From the NCBI GenBank assembly GCA_034409055.1, contig DAOUMU010000558.1, positions 1-14,654 of the forward strand: 14,654 bases of DNA, read 5' to 3'. The translations under genes and the position numbers were made by a program. Below the pieces are notes generated by a model. The model did no database searches. It had not been told where the DNA came from and was given only the letters and a program-made list of their open reading frames with translations. This document shows positions 5,616 to 12,795 of the stretch, piece after piece. Position 1 is the first letter of the stretch, and each line of letters opens with the position of its first letter. This DNA comes from DAOUMU01 sp034409055 (GTDB lineage: Bacteria > Chloroflexota > Anaerolineae > 4572-78 > J111).

Positions 5616-6764
5616 CTAGTAAATCGGCACGGGAACATTCTCATAGTTAGCCATCACCAACGGCGTTTTGATATCGACGACATCGCCTTCAGACAAATCA
5701 ACCCAAACCTCAGTGACCGGCGTTCTTCCGGTGGTATTCAGAAGAATCTCCTTACCCTCCACATCCTGCTCAGTCCTCAAATCAACTTGCATGAAGATGA
5801 TTTTGTATAGATTCTCATCATAATCCGTCGAAAATTTGTGTCCCCTCCTGCCCGGAACATCATCCATCGGTATTTCCGACACATACCATGCCGCAGGTAG
5901 AACATAGTTGACGAATTTAGCCCTATCGGGCACGGTCGCCAGGCGGGCTCGAACCGCTTCGTTGGCCGTAGCTATTTCGACAATTTGTTCCAGTTTTTCC
6001 GTTTCTATCCGCCCTACCGAAATAGTTGCCGCATCTTTAGTGTAAACCCCGTACAGGCTGTCCAGCGCCAGAAATTGTTGCCCTCGGGCCAGGCCAACGG
6101 CAATCATAACAGTGACCACATACAAAGCGGCAACGGTCAGCACCTTGCCCGGCATCGATTTTGGCAAGCCTGGCAGTTTATGGGCAAACGGGATTCCGAA
6201 GGGCAAAAACATATGGGTCCTCTTTTTATAGTCAATATAAGATTGGCCGAACTTTTCCTCGCACTCCTTCTCCTCGACTTTAGCCAGGAAATAATAAGCA
6301 AAAAGCACGGTGATAAACAAAATCAGCACAATGAAGCGTGGCCACAGCAACAGCAGGCCAAAACCACAAAGCGCAAAGGCCGCATATTGAGGATGCCGGA
6401 TAACATTGTAGACCCCACCCGTAACCGCCCCTTTGCCGGCCAGTTTGTAGTAATACACCTGGACCGCGCCAACGCAAAAGGCCAAAAACCCAACTACAGC
6501 CAGCCCCGCACCAACAACATTGTGCGCGTTCACCAGTGCAGAAGACGTCTCGATGACAATGTGCGGCAAAAAGAAACTGACCAGCCAGGCCGCACCAGGA
6601 AACCGGTTAAGAAAGTTCAAACTCGGCCGGTAAACCGAATAGAAGTACACCGCAAAAGGACTGGCCATATAGAAAAATTCAAAGGCGATCAGAGCATAAA
6701 AAATCGCCACGGTCCAAAAAGTTCTTTTGATTGACTTTTTTTGAACTCGAGTTTGAGTAGACAT
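5616..6764 (-). CDS. ICMT/PEMT-family integral membrane methyltransferase with C-terminal extension
   Basis: Start chosen at the ATG at 6764 (MSTQTRVQKK), which has AAGAAAGGTG just upstream; an in-frame GTG at 6773 overlaps that ribosome-binding site and is less likely. The protein is 382 residues. The N-terminal ~210 residues hold several membrane segments and the signature of isoprenylcysteine/phospholipid methyltransferases: YNVIRHPQYAAFALCGFG, then a helix and KVEEKECEEKFGQSYIDYKKRTHMFLP, the S-adenosylmethionine-binding region. After one more membrane segment (around VLTVAALYVVTVMIAVGLA) comes a ~160-residue soluble extension with strand-rich sequence and no motif I know, unusual for a family often under 250 residues. 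The substrate cannot be told from sequence. It lies 63 nt behind the DUF4386 gene in the same direction, so co-transcription is possible. Confidence 0.8.
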   Translation of the reverse strand: MSTQTRVQKKSIKRTFWTVAIFYALIAFEFFYMASPFAVYFYSVYRPSLNFLNRFPGAAWLVSFFLPHIVIETSSALVNAHNVVGAGLAVVGFLAFCVGAVQVYYYKLAGKGAVTGGVYNVIRHPQYAAFALCGFGLLLLWPRFIVLILFITVLFAYYFLAKVEEKECEEKFGQSYIDYKKRTHMFLPFGIPFAHKLPGLPKSMPGKVLTVAALYVVTVMIAVGLARGQQFLALDSLYGVYTKDAATISVGRIETEKLEQIVEIATANEAVRARLATVPDRAKFVNYVLPAAWYVSEIPMDDVPGRRGHKFSTDYDENLYKIIFMQVDLRTEQDVEGKEILLNTTGRTPVTEVWVDLSEGDVVDIKTPLVMANYENVPVPIY

Positions 6765-6827
6765 TTTAATCACCTTTCTTTGTTAATTTCAACGATTATT
6801 CTGTCAATGAACGAAAAAAGTATCTTC

Positions 6828-7547
6828 TTATTCTTTTAACACCTGGTCAGGAAACTCTCTTTTAAATAAAAGATTCAGCCCAACTGCCAATAACCAGAGC
6901 GCGATCATGTCACCCCCTATTCTATTAAAAGTGAAGGCTCCCGGCATACCAAAAAATTCAGTATTACCATATATGAGAACAACAGAAGTAACTATTCCAA
7001 AGTATCCTATCCATTTGTTGATGATATTTGTTTTTAGAATGGCAATACCAAAAAATAGTAACATCAAACTGGTAAAGGTAAATTGGACATGTTCTGCAAT
7101 CGAATCTCCAACATACGTATTAAACGATGCAAAAACAAGATCAATTGTTTTAGCATCATACGTACCCTTAACCCGTTGTTCCGCTAAAAAAGGAAATAAA
7201 AAAGTATATCGAATTATCCCTGCATAAAGAAGCAGGCCACTAATCATGCCACAGAAGCATCCCATATAAGCCCACAAATCCTCGCCGTATATACTGAAGA
7301 TTTTCTTTAGCAACATAGAGAAAAACAATAGACAAATACCAGCTATACCAATACCTATATAATAAAGATAGGGCACAATGTGTCTTTCTGCATAAAGTTT
7401 TTCGAGAATAACTTTTGGTTCTTCTCTTATAATTTCAGGATATCCAAAAAATCTGGATAACAGGGCAAATCCAATGATGGCCATTAAGCCGCCAAAAACG
7501 GCCAAGAAACCGGTAAGTCGAAATAATGTTTTATAGTTTTTCATCAT
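6828..7547 (-). CDS. DUF4386-family membrane protein
   Basis: Start chosen at the tandem ATG ATG (7547/7544), which sits right after TAGGAAT; the ATG at 7574 would add nine residues (MAKFFHRNK) and lacks a ribosome-binding site. The protein is about 239 residues with six or so hydrophobic segments. The early FRLTGFLAVFGGLMAIIGF segment followed by YPEIIREEPKVILEKL, and the late IGYFGIVTSVVLIYGN segment, are typical of the DUF4386 family, which has no established biochemical role. The gene is AT-rich compared with its neighbours, including the ICMT-like gene downstream, which suggests separate acquisition. Confidence 0.78.
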   Translation of the reverse strand: MMKNYKTLFRLTGFLAVFGGLMAIIGFALLSRFFGYPEIIREEPKVILEKLYAERHIVPYLYYIGIGIAGICLLFFSMLLKKIFSIYGEDLWAYMGCFCGMISGLLLYAGIIRYTFLFPFLAEQRVKGTYDAKTIDLVFASFNTYVGDSIAEHVQFTFTSLMLLFFGIAILKTNIINKWIGYFGIVTSVVLIYGNTEFFGMPGAFTFNRIGGDMIALWLLAVGLNLLFKREFPDQVLKE

Positions 7548-7590
7548 TTTATTCCTATGAAAAAATTTTGCCATAACTGCCTACCCTCAT

Positions 7591-7642
7591 GTCATTCCGA
7601 GAAGCGCAGTACCCAAAGGGCATAAACGACGAGGAATCCCCG
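7591..7642. repeat. Interspersed repeat of the TCATTCCGAG...GAGGAATCCC type
   Basis: GTCATTCCGAG (7591-7601) and GACGAGGAATCCCCG (7628-7642) resemble a short palindromic element that I recall being scattered through genomes of several environmental phyla. The ATTCC/GGAAT arms pair. It lies between the DUF4405 and DUF4386 genes. There is only one copy in this window, so repetitiveness is from memory. Confidence 0.4.
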
Positions 7643-7663
7643 AAACTTTGGCCCAAAAGAGGT

Positions 7664-8305
7664 CTACCTTACTTGGATTGATAGCTGCGAAGACCCATCG
7701 GCGCTGCCTGTCAGGTAGCGCCGGGCAGTGATCACGATCCATTTCCGGTGCAAAACCAGATGAGCAATCGTAAGCACCAACATAACCATTGCCGTTATGC
7801 CATGTAAATGTCTCCAGGCCTCATACGATAGCCCCGGCCAGGTGACATGATCCGCACCACCTGCTGACCACATCACCATGCCTGACAGACAAATTAAGGC
7901 AAAAACAACCAATAAACCTGCATCTATGGTCCGGTTGCGGCGGATCGGTTTCGGCTTTTGCCGGACGCTTCGTTTGAAAGCAGCCTTAATCCAATTCCAA
8001 TGCCAAAAAAAATGAATCCCGATGCCAAACAGTAAACTCAAACCGGCCCCGGCGTGAAGCTGAGTCCAGGTAAAACGGGTCAATCCCAGGTCAACCAATT
8101 CCGGCTCCTCCCGCCTCAGTAAATCCACACGCTCCACCGCGCCAGCCTGTAGCCATATAGAACGAGACTGTTGCCCCAAAAATCGTCTCGGAGTAGTCAG
8201 GTCTGTTTCCGCGTGGGCGTGGATGGTTATAGCGGTAATAACCACTACCACAAAAGCGAAAAAGATCAGTACGTCGAGCCAGAAATTTCTTTTACCCTTG
8301 TTCAT
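7664..8305 (-). CDS. DUF4405 cytochrome-b-like membrane protein
   Basis: Start chosen at the ATG at 8305 (MNKGKRNFWLDV), preceded by AAAAGGGG at a good distance. The longer frame from 8335 (MSGNEKRGFK) is encoded by a dispersed repeat found again near 14490, so those residues are unlikely to be native. The protein is 213 residues with four hydrophobic segments. The first ends in ITIHAHAE. The second contains QLHAGAGLSLLFGIGIHFFWHW (His84, His98, His102). The fourth contains WRHLHGITAMVMLVLTIAHLVLHRKW. These paired histidines in facing helices are the b-type haem ligand pattern of the DUF4405/cytochrome b561-like families, which pass electrons across the membrane. Partner enzymes are not visible next to it. 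It is divergent from the two-component pair at 8690. Confidence 0.75.
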   Translation of the reverse strand: MNKGKRNFWLDVLIFFAFVVVVITAITIHAHAETDLTTPRRFLGQQSRSIWLQAGAVERVDLLRREEPELVDLGLTRFTWTQLHAGAGLSLLFGIGIHFFWHWNWIKAAFKRSVRQKPKPIRRNRTIDAGLLVVFALICLSGMVMWSAGGADHVTWPGLSYEAWRHLHGITAMVMLVLTIAHLVLHRKWIVITARRYLTGSADGSSQLSIQVR

Positions 8306-8319
8306 CTTGAAACCCCTTT

Positions 8320-8461
8320 TTTCATTACCCGACATCGGAAATCAGAAACCAGGTTTTTCGCTTGCTGAGGCATTTTTGGTCCTCCAGAATGCTCAAAAAT
8401 CAACGGTTAGCTTGGTTCAGACGACAAAAAACCTGGTTTCTCTCCTCGTGTCGGGGTGAAC
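8320..8461. repeat. MITE-like palindromic element, copy A
   Basis: Perfect 15-bp inner inverted arms AGAAACCAGGTTTTT (8344-8358) and AAAAACCTGGTTTCT (8427-8441) enclose ~70 bp. Outside them is a second, imperfect inverted pair, TTCATTACCCGACA (8321-8334) and TGTCGGGGTGAA (8449-8460). Related ends recur at 12366-12464 and 14464-14503. No transposase is encoded, so it would be a non-autonomous element or REP doublet. It abuts the DUF4405 start and may contribute to its leader. Confidence 0.7.
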
Positions 8462-8593
8462 CCCTTTCTTTGTTTTTCAGAAATCTGCCAGGCGTCCTGT
8501 TCGGTTTCAGTGTATCAATTTTTATGGCCGTTGAGAGGTGTCAAAGGAGCTATTTTGGGGCCGTCAAAGGTCAGGTTTTTGTTTAGCCGGCCG

Positions 8594-8617
8594 GCCAAAA
8601 GTCACCTGACTTCTGGC
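8594..8617. other. Hairpin in the divergent intergenic region
   Basis: GCCA-a-AAGTC-acct-GACTT-c-TGGC forms two stems of 4 and 5 bp with a single mismatch and a 4-nt loop. No T-run follows on either strand. It lies upstream of the promoter at 8643 and may be an operator for the divergent genes; this is speculative. Confidence 0.35.
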
Positions 8618-8642
8618 TAACAAGACTCTATCCTCCGGCACA

Positions 8643-8671
8643 TTGAACCCCACCTCGTTTGGTGGTATACT
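8643..8671 (+). promoter_or_regulatory. Sigma70-like promoter of the two-component operon with a dyad in its spacer
   Basis: TTGAAC (8643-8648) and TATACT (8666-8671) are separated by exactly 17 bp, close to consensus -35 and -10. The spacer contains CCACC-tcgttt-GGTGG (8650-8665), a perfect dyad well placed to be an operator. Transcription would begin about 8678, giving a leader of roughly a dozen bases that carries GGGAGAA in front of the ATG at 8690. Confidence 0.6.
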
Positions 8672-8689
8672 GAGAAGCGGGAGAAATGG

Positions 8690-10201
8690 ATGACAAAACA
8701 AAGCCCCTCAACAAAACCAAGTTGGAAACATGGGTTGGTGCCCCGCCCCATCGATGCACTGTCGGCCTTGCTGTACCTGGGCCTGTTAGCGGTTTACGCC
8801 TATTACGCCTTTTCCGGGTTCTATCCCCTCGCTGAACTCTGTCCCTGGGTGGGCCTGGCCATACTTTTTCTGGTGATCCTTATCCTGATTGGCCTGGATC
8901 GCCTGGAGTATTGGTATCATCACCCCCAGGTTTCCTGGCAGACCCCGGTCATTTTCCAGGGGATGCGTTTGATCCTGGCCATCCTATTTGTGGGATTGGT
9001 GGGCACAGCCATCTATGTGTATGTAGCCCTATCAGACACTTTGCCCGGCGATTACGCCTGGCTGGGCGGTCTTGTCATTTTACTGGCCCTGCTTCTCCTG
9101 GTTGGCCTGGATCGACTGGAAGCCTGGTATCAGCAGCCCCGGCCAGGCTGGCTCACGCCCATTGTGCTCAACGCTTTACGTATGGCCTTGATTTGGGGCT
9201 TCAGTTTTAGCGACAACCTGGGTTTTCTCGATCCAACTTACATTTTTTTGGTTATCCCTTTTGGCATCTTCTTTTTAGCCGGTAAAAGCTACGGAATGAC
9301 TGGCCTGGTCTGGCTACTCTATTTGATGGCCCGTGTTCACGTAGCCGATGAAATAGCCTCCGGCAAACTTACCTTACGTGAACACAACCTCACCTTCTTT
9401 TTGACCTATTCCGTTGCTCTGGCTTTTGTTTTCTCCATAGCCTATATGATCAAACGAGAACGTACCAACCGGCTACAGGCGGAGAAACTCTTACACGAAT
9501 TAGAGGAATCCCACCGTCAACTGCAAACTTACGCCGATCAGGTCGCTGAACTGGCCACCATCGAAGAACGCAACCGCCTGGCCCGCGACATTCACGACAG
9601 CCTGGGCCATTATATGACCGTCATCAACGTACAGCTTGAAAAGGCCATAGTCTTTCGTGATAGAAACCCGGATGAGGCCGATGAAGCCGTACGAGAATCG
9701 AAGCGACTGGCCAGTGAAGCTTTGCAAGAAGTTCGCCGCTCGGTCAGTGCGCTGCGCAGTACAGCCGGGCCATTTTCACTGACAGAAGCATTGCAAGAAC
9801 TGGTCGACAATATGAACGCCGCCGGCCAATTTACCATTGCCCTGGACATCCAGGGCAACGAGGCCGGCTACTCGCGCCAAACCCTGTCCACCCTCTACCG
9901 TGCTGCTCAGGAAGGTTTGACCAACATCCAAAAACACGCTCAGGCCAGCCAGGTGACCGTGCGCGTTCGGTTAAACGCTCAGGAAGCCGACCTGTCGATC
10001 GCAGACAACGGGCAGGGGTTTGATCCGGCCATTTTGGCAGAGATGAAGGGGAAATCTCACTACGGCTTGCAAGGGGTGCGAGAGCGTTTGGAGCTTATTC
10101 GGGGTTCGCTGAAATTGGAGAGTGTCCCCGGTAAAGGCACCAGTCTGTTCATTACTGTGCCCAAGAATCCGCTGGCCTTGGTTGGGGAGCGGGTTGGTTA
10201 A
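8690..10201 (+). CDS. Membrane sensor histidine kinase, NarL-partner type (HisKA_3)
   Basis: 503 residues; GGGAGAA lies four bases before the ATG. The first ~250 residues are a multi-pass membrane sensor with an internal duplication: LIGLDRLEYWY (67-76) and LVGLDRLEAWY (137-147) sit 71 residues apart with similar hydrophobic flanks. A coiled-coil linker (RLQAEKLLHELEESHRQLQ) leads to the HisKA_3 dimerisation domain, ERNRLARDIHDSLGHYMTV, with His302 as phosphorylation site. The HATPase_c domain follows with LYRAAQEGLTNIQKHA (N box), IADNGQGFDP (G1) and YGLQGVRERLELIRG (G2), ending KGTSLFITVP. It autophosphorylates and should pass phosphate to the regulator encoded 21 nt downstream. The membrane part suggests sensing of the cell envelope or a membrane-soluble signal; the actual signal is unknown. 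Confidence 0.92.
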   Translation: MTKQSPSTKPSWKHGLVPRPIDALSALLYLGLLAVYAYYAFSGFYPLAELCPWVGLAILFLVILILIGLDRLEYWYHHPQVSWQTPVIFQGMRLILAILFVGLVGTAIYVYVALSDTLPGDYAWLGGLVILLALLLLVGLDRLEAWYQQPRPGWLTPIVLNALRMALIWGFSFSDNLGFLDPTYIFLVIPFGIFFLAGKSYGMTGLVWLLYLMARVHVADEIASGKLTLREHNLTFFLTYSVALAFVFSIAYMIKRERTNRLQAEKLLHELEESHRQLQTYADQVAELATIEERNRLARDIHDSLGHYMTVINVQLEKAIVFRDRNPDEADEAVRESKRLASEALQEVRRSVSALRSTAGPFSLTEALQELVDNMNAAGQFTIALDIQGNEAGYSRQTLSTLYRAAQEGLTNIQKHAQASQVTVRVRLNAQEADLSIADNGQGFDPAILAEMKGKSHYGLQGVRERLELIRGSLKLESVPGKGTSLFITVPKNPLALVGERVG

Positions 10202-10222
10202 GATACTTTACAGGATAAACCT

Positions 10223-10921
10223 ATGACCAATCAACAACAAGAACCACCCGTACGCATCCTCGTCGTTGACGACCAACAACTGATGCGGGACGGTATTGCC
10301 TCTCTGCTCAGTATTCAGGAGGGAATCGAGGTGGTCGGGGCGGTGGCCAACGGGCAGGAGGCCATTGACCAGGCCCTGGCCCTGTCACCAGATGTAATCT
10401 TGATGGACATCCGCATGCCGGTAATGGACGGCATCACGGCCACCGAACAGATACGGCCTCAATTGCCAGACTGTCAGGTACTGATGCTGACCACCTTTGA
10501 CGACGACGAATACATTGTCAAAGCCCTGATTGCTGGGGCCAGTGGTTACTTGCTTAAAGATATCCCCGCCCAAGATTTGGCCCAGGCCATTCGACTGGCC
10601 CATAGAGGAATTTACCAGCTTGAACCCTCCATTGCCGGCAAGTTGGTCGGGGCGCTCAGTGACTCTCTCCAGACCTCACCTGCTCCCCCGGAAAAATCAA
10701 GCCAGGCGACTTCCGCCCCGGCAGACCTACCCGATTTAACCGAACGCGAGCTTGAAGTATTACGCCTGATCGCCACCGGGGCCACCAATCGAGAGATTGC
10801 CGGGGCACTGGTCATCAGCCAGGGTACCGTCAAAAATCACGTCTCTAATATCCTCAGTTGCCTGGGCTTACGCGACCGTACCCAGGCCGCCATTTACGCC
10901 CGCGAGAAAAATTTAATTTGA
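10223..10921 (+). CDS. NarL/LuxR-type response regulator
   Basis: 232 residues. The receiver domain (10-130) has the acidic pair Asp16-Asp17, the phospho-acceptor Asp62 in VILMDIRMP, Thr90 and Lys112 in YLLKD. After a Pro/Ser/Ala linker (~148-168) comes a LuxR-type HTH (169-232): LTERELEVLRLIATGATNREIA, then SQGTVKNHVSNIL and LGLRDRTQAAIYA. All key residues are present, so it should be an active DNA-binding transcription factor controlled by the kinase at 8690. Only 21 nt separate the two genes and no promoter is seen between, so they form an operon. It converges on the cNMP-binding kinase gene with only 7 nt between the stops. The CCACC/GGTGG dyad in the operon's own promoter is one candidate target. 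Confidence 0.94.
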   Translation: MTNQQQEPPVRILVVDDQQLMRDGIASLLSIQEGIEVVGAVANGQEAIDQALALSPDVILMDIRMPVMDGITATEQIRPQLPDCQVLMLTTFDDDEYIVKALIAGASGYLLKDIPAQDLAQAIRLAHRGIYQLEPSIAGKLVGALSDSLQTSPAPPEKSSQATSAPADLPDLTERELEVLRLIATGATNREIAGALVISQGTVKNHVSNILSCLGLRDRTQAAIYAREKNLI

Positions 10922-10928
10922 ATAATTT

Positions 10929-12206
10929 CTAAGCCGCCACCGCCATCGTTTGCGGCTGGGTCGAGAGAGGCAAACTAAAAGTGAATCGATTGCCACATCC
11001 ACCCTCCCCAGGTTCTACCCAAATTCGCCCGCCGTGAGCCTCTACCGCCAGCCGGCAAAAAGCCAGGCCCAGGCCAAAGCCGCGAGTTTTCGGTTTACCT
11101 CTGGGAGCCTGGGTGAACCGCTCGAAGATGCGTTCCCGGTCCTCGGGCAAAATAGTTGGCCCGGTGTTTGTTACGCTCACCAGGACCTGTTTTTCTTGCA
11201 GCTCCGCCTCAATCGTCACCAGTCCGTCATGGGGTGTATATTTGATAGCATTATCGATCAAGTTCGCCACTACCCGGTCGATCTTCTCCTCGTCTATCAC
11301 CACCGTCGGCAAGTCGGCCGGAATGTTCGCCCGAATAGAAACATTATCCCGTTTCATAAAAGCCGTCATTCTATCAATAGTCTTTTTGAGCAGGTCCGGC
11401 AAGTTTGTCTCAGTCAGCAGCAATTGAGCTTCGTCCGCTTCTATCTGGGCCACGTCCAGTAAAGAATCCACCAACCGCTTCATATGTTCGCAATTTCCGT
11501 TAGCCAGTTCGAACACCTCTTGATTGGCCTTCAGAATATCCTCCGGCAAGGTCAATTCCAACACATTAATCGCCCCCGAAATGAGGCTCAACGGGTTACG
11601 CAAATCGTGAATGATCAGGTCGATAGTCTCCTGGCGTAAACGTTGCAGTTCCAACAACTCCTGCTTTTCCGTCTGCAATTTGGAAACCTGTTTGGTCAAC
11701 CGCTTTTCGGTGAGCGAGACGGTAGTGCGAACGTCATTAGCCGATCGCAGCCGAGAACTCAGCATCCTGAGCAGACTCACGTCAATGGTTGGACTTTTGC
11801 TCAAGAGTTTTTCAAAATTCTCGCGGCTGATTCTCAATAAACGCAGCTCCTCCAAAGCGACCACAGACGCAGATCGGGGCCGGTTTTCCAGCAAGGCCAT
11901 CTCCCCGATCATCTCCCCGACACCCCGGTAGGCGATGACGGTTGGCAATTTAAAGTCCCCTTTTACGACCGCTACCCAACCCGCTCGAATAATGTACGTT
12001 GCGTCACCAGTGTCGCCCTCCCTGAAGACAATCTCACCCTTTACATGGTGTTGTTCCGTCATCAATTGGGTCAATGCCTCCCGGTCGGTGGAAGCTAATA
12101 GTTTCAGAAGTGACCAATCAGACATCACCCTCGATGTTTTTAACAAAGCCGGTCGATTGCCCAGAAGACGATCCAGCTCTTGAGCACTCAAGATTTCAGG
12201 AGCCAT
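10929..12206 (-). CDS. Soluble histidine kinase with N-terminal cyclic-nucleotide-binding domain
   Basis: Start set at the ATG at 12206 (MAPEILSAQELD), six bases after a perfect AAGGAGG; the longer frame from 12236 begins at a non-ATG codon and is unlikely. 425 residues. A cNMP-binding beta-barrel (~35-150) includes GEIVFREGDTGDATYIIRAG and the phosphate-binding cassette GEMALLENRPRSASV with Glu102 and Arg111, the residues that hold cAMP or cGMP in CRP-like proteins. A coiled coil (~165-192) leads to the HisKA H box IIHDLRNPLS (His200). The HATPase_c domain has NLIDNAIKY (Asn319), a G1 box VTNTGPTI in which the usual Asp is Asn, and RGFGLGLAFCRLAVEAHGG. No membrane segment is present, so it should be a cytosolic kinase gated by a cyclic nucleotide. 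No partner regulator is encoded next to it; cross-talk with the regulator at 10223 is possible but unproven. Confidence 0.9.
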   Translation of the reverse strand: MAPEILSAQELDRLLGNRPALLKTSRVMSDWSLLKLLASTDREALTQLMTEQHHVKGEIVFREGDTGDATYIIRAGWVAVVKGDFKLPTVIAYRGVGEMIGEMALLENRPRSASVVALEELRLLRISRENFEKLLSKSPTIDVSLLRMLSSRLRSANDVRTTVSLTEKRLTKQVSKLQTEKQELLELQRLRQETIDLIIHDLRNPLSLISGAINVLELTLPEDILKANQEVFELANGNCEHMKRLVDSLLDVAQIEADEAQLLLTETNLPDLLKKTIDRMTAFMKRDNVSIRANIPADLPTVVIDEEKIDRVVANLIDNAIKYTPHDGLVTIEAELQEKQVLVSVTNTGPTILPEDRERIFERFTQAPRGKPKTRGFGLGLAFCRLAVEAHGGRIWVEPGEGGCGNRFTFSLPLSTQPQTMAVAA

Positions 12207-12212
12207 CCTTAG

Positions 12213-12219
12213 CCTCCTT
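12213..12219 (-). promoter_or_regulatory. Shine-Dalgarno site that fixes the kinase start
   Basis: On the minus strand AAGGAGG lies six bases before the ATG at 12206. Its strength decides for this start over the upstream alternative codon at 12236. Confidence 0.8.
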
Positions 12220-12332
12220 GATACTCCCAGGGCCAACCAACTCTATGGCTATCCTCTGTTCATCCTGGGGCGATTGGGCTTGTTTCCTACGGATCATTCT
12301 TTCTCACCTGGTTTCCACGTTTGGTTTCACCG

Positions 12333-12507
12333 ATATGACAGATACACTACCAGACAGTTTTGTGGAGAAACCCGGTTTTTCACGGTTTGAGCAAACAATT
12401 TGTGCTGAAAAGTCGCTTTTGTTTGCCAAGGATGACAAATTTCAAGCGAAAAAACCGGGTTTCTGGGCTTGTTATAAAAAGCGTCCGGTAGCAAATATGA
12501 CAGATAC
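12333..12507. repeat. MITE-like palindromic element, copy B, flanked by 13-bp direct repeats
   Basis: Inverted arms AGAAACCCGGTTTTTC (12366-12381) and GAAAAAACCGGGTTTCT (12448-12464) enclose a 99-bp element, almost the same length as copy A's inner element (98 bp). The right end, read on the minus strand, continues as TTTTTTCGCTTG, as copy A does at its left end. ATATGACAGATAC occurs on both sides, at 12333-12345 and 12495-12507, but 20 and 30 bp away from the arms, so it is not a simple target duplication. The remaining 12207-12647 region between the two minus-strand genes holds no credible gene. Confidence 0.65.
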
Positions 12508-12647
12508 CAGATTGTTGTTCATCAAGTTCTTAGTATATCACGGTTTTTAGGGTAAGTCACATCTATATCGTGGGACTTTTAGTCTACCGTTGCCAAACGT
12601 AGGCCAGGCATCCCTATGCCTTGCCCACGTTTTGCCCTGGACAATAC

Positions 12648-12677
12648 AAAATAAAAAGACGAGGATTTGTATCCTCG
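12648..12677 (-). terminator. Rho-independent terminator downstream of the ferredoxin-NADP+ reductase gene
   Basis: Read on the minus strand: CGAGGAT-ACAA-ATCCTCG forms a 7-bp stem with a 4-nt loop, followed by TCTTTTTATTTTG. It lies about 120 nt beyond the stop of the 14196-12796 gene. Similar GAGGATACAAATCCTC hairpins also occur as interspersed repeats in some bacteria, so it may serve both descriptions. Confidence 0.6.
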
Positions 12678-12697
12678 CCAATTTAAACGATGAGCAA

Positions 12698-12764
12698 GTA
12701 GTAACGACTTCAGTCGTTCATTGCCTGCATTATTGGGCCAAAAAACGACTAAAGTCGTTACTAC
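12698..12764. repeat. 67-bp inverted-repeat element, CTTCAG/CTAAAG family, copy 1
   Basis: Arms 12698-12718 and 12744-12764 are complementary at 20 of 21 positions; the one mismatch is at the centre (CTTCAG against CTAAAG). Each arm is itself nearly palindromic (AACGACT-AGTCGTT). On the minus strand the first arm's inner hairpin AACGAC-TTTA-GTCGTT is followed by TTTT, so it could also help stop transcription from the reductase gene 32 nt upstream. Its design matches the element at 14307-14365. Confidence 0.7.
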
Positions 12765-12795
12765 AAGCCCTAAAATCCAAATTTTCAAACACTCT

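Noticed and set aside
5985..6734. Plus-strand ORF of 249 residues
   Set aside because: It lies antisense inside the ICMT-like gene, has no membrane pattern, ribosome-binding site or recognisable domain; the minus-strand gene has clear family motifs.
8306..8335. N-terminal extension MSGNEKRGFK of the DUF4405 protein
   Set aside because: These codons lie largely in a dispersed repeat found again at 14464-14503, and a better ribosome-binding site serves the ATG at 8305.
12074..12550. Plus-strand ORF of 158 residues
   Set aside because: It is antisense to the start of the cNMP-binding kinase and then crosses the palindromic repeat; no domain or ribosome-binding site.
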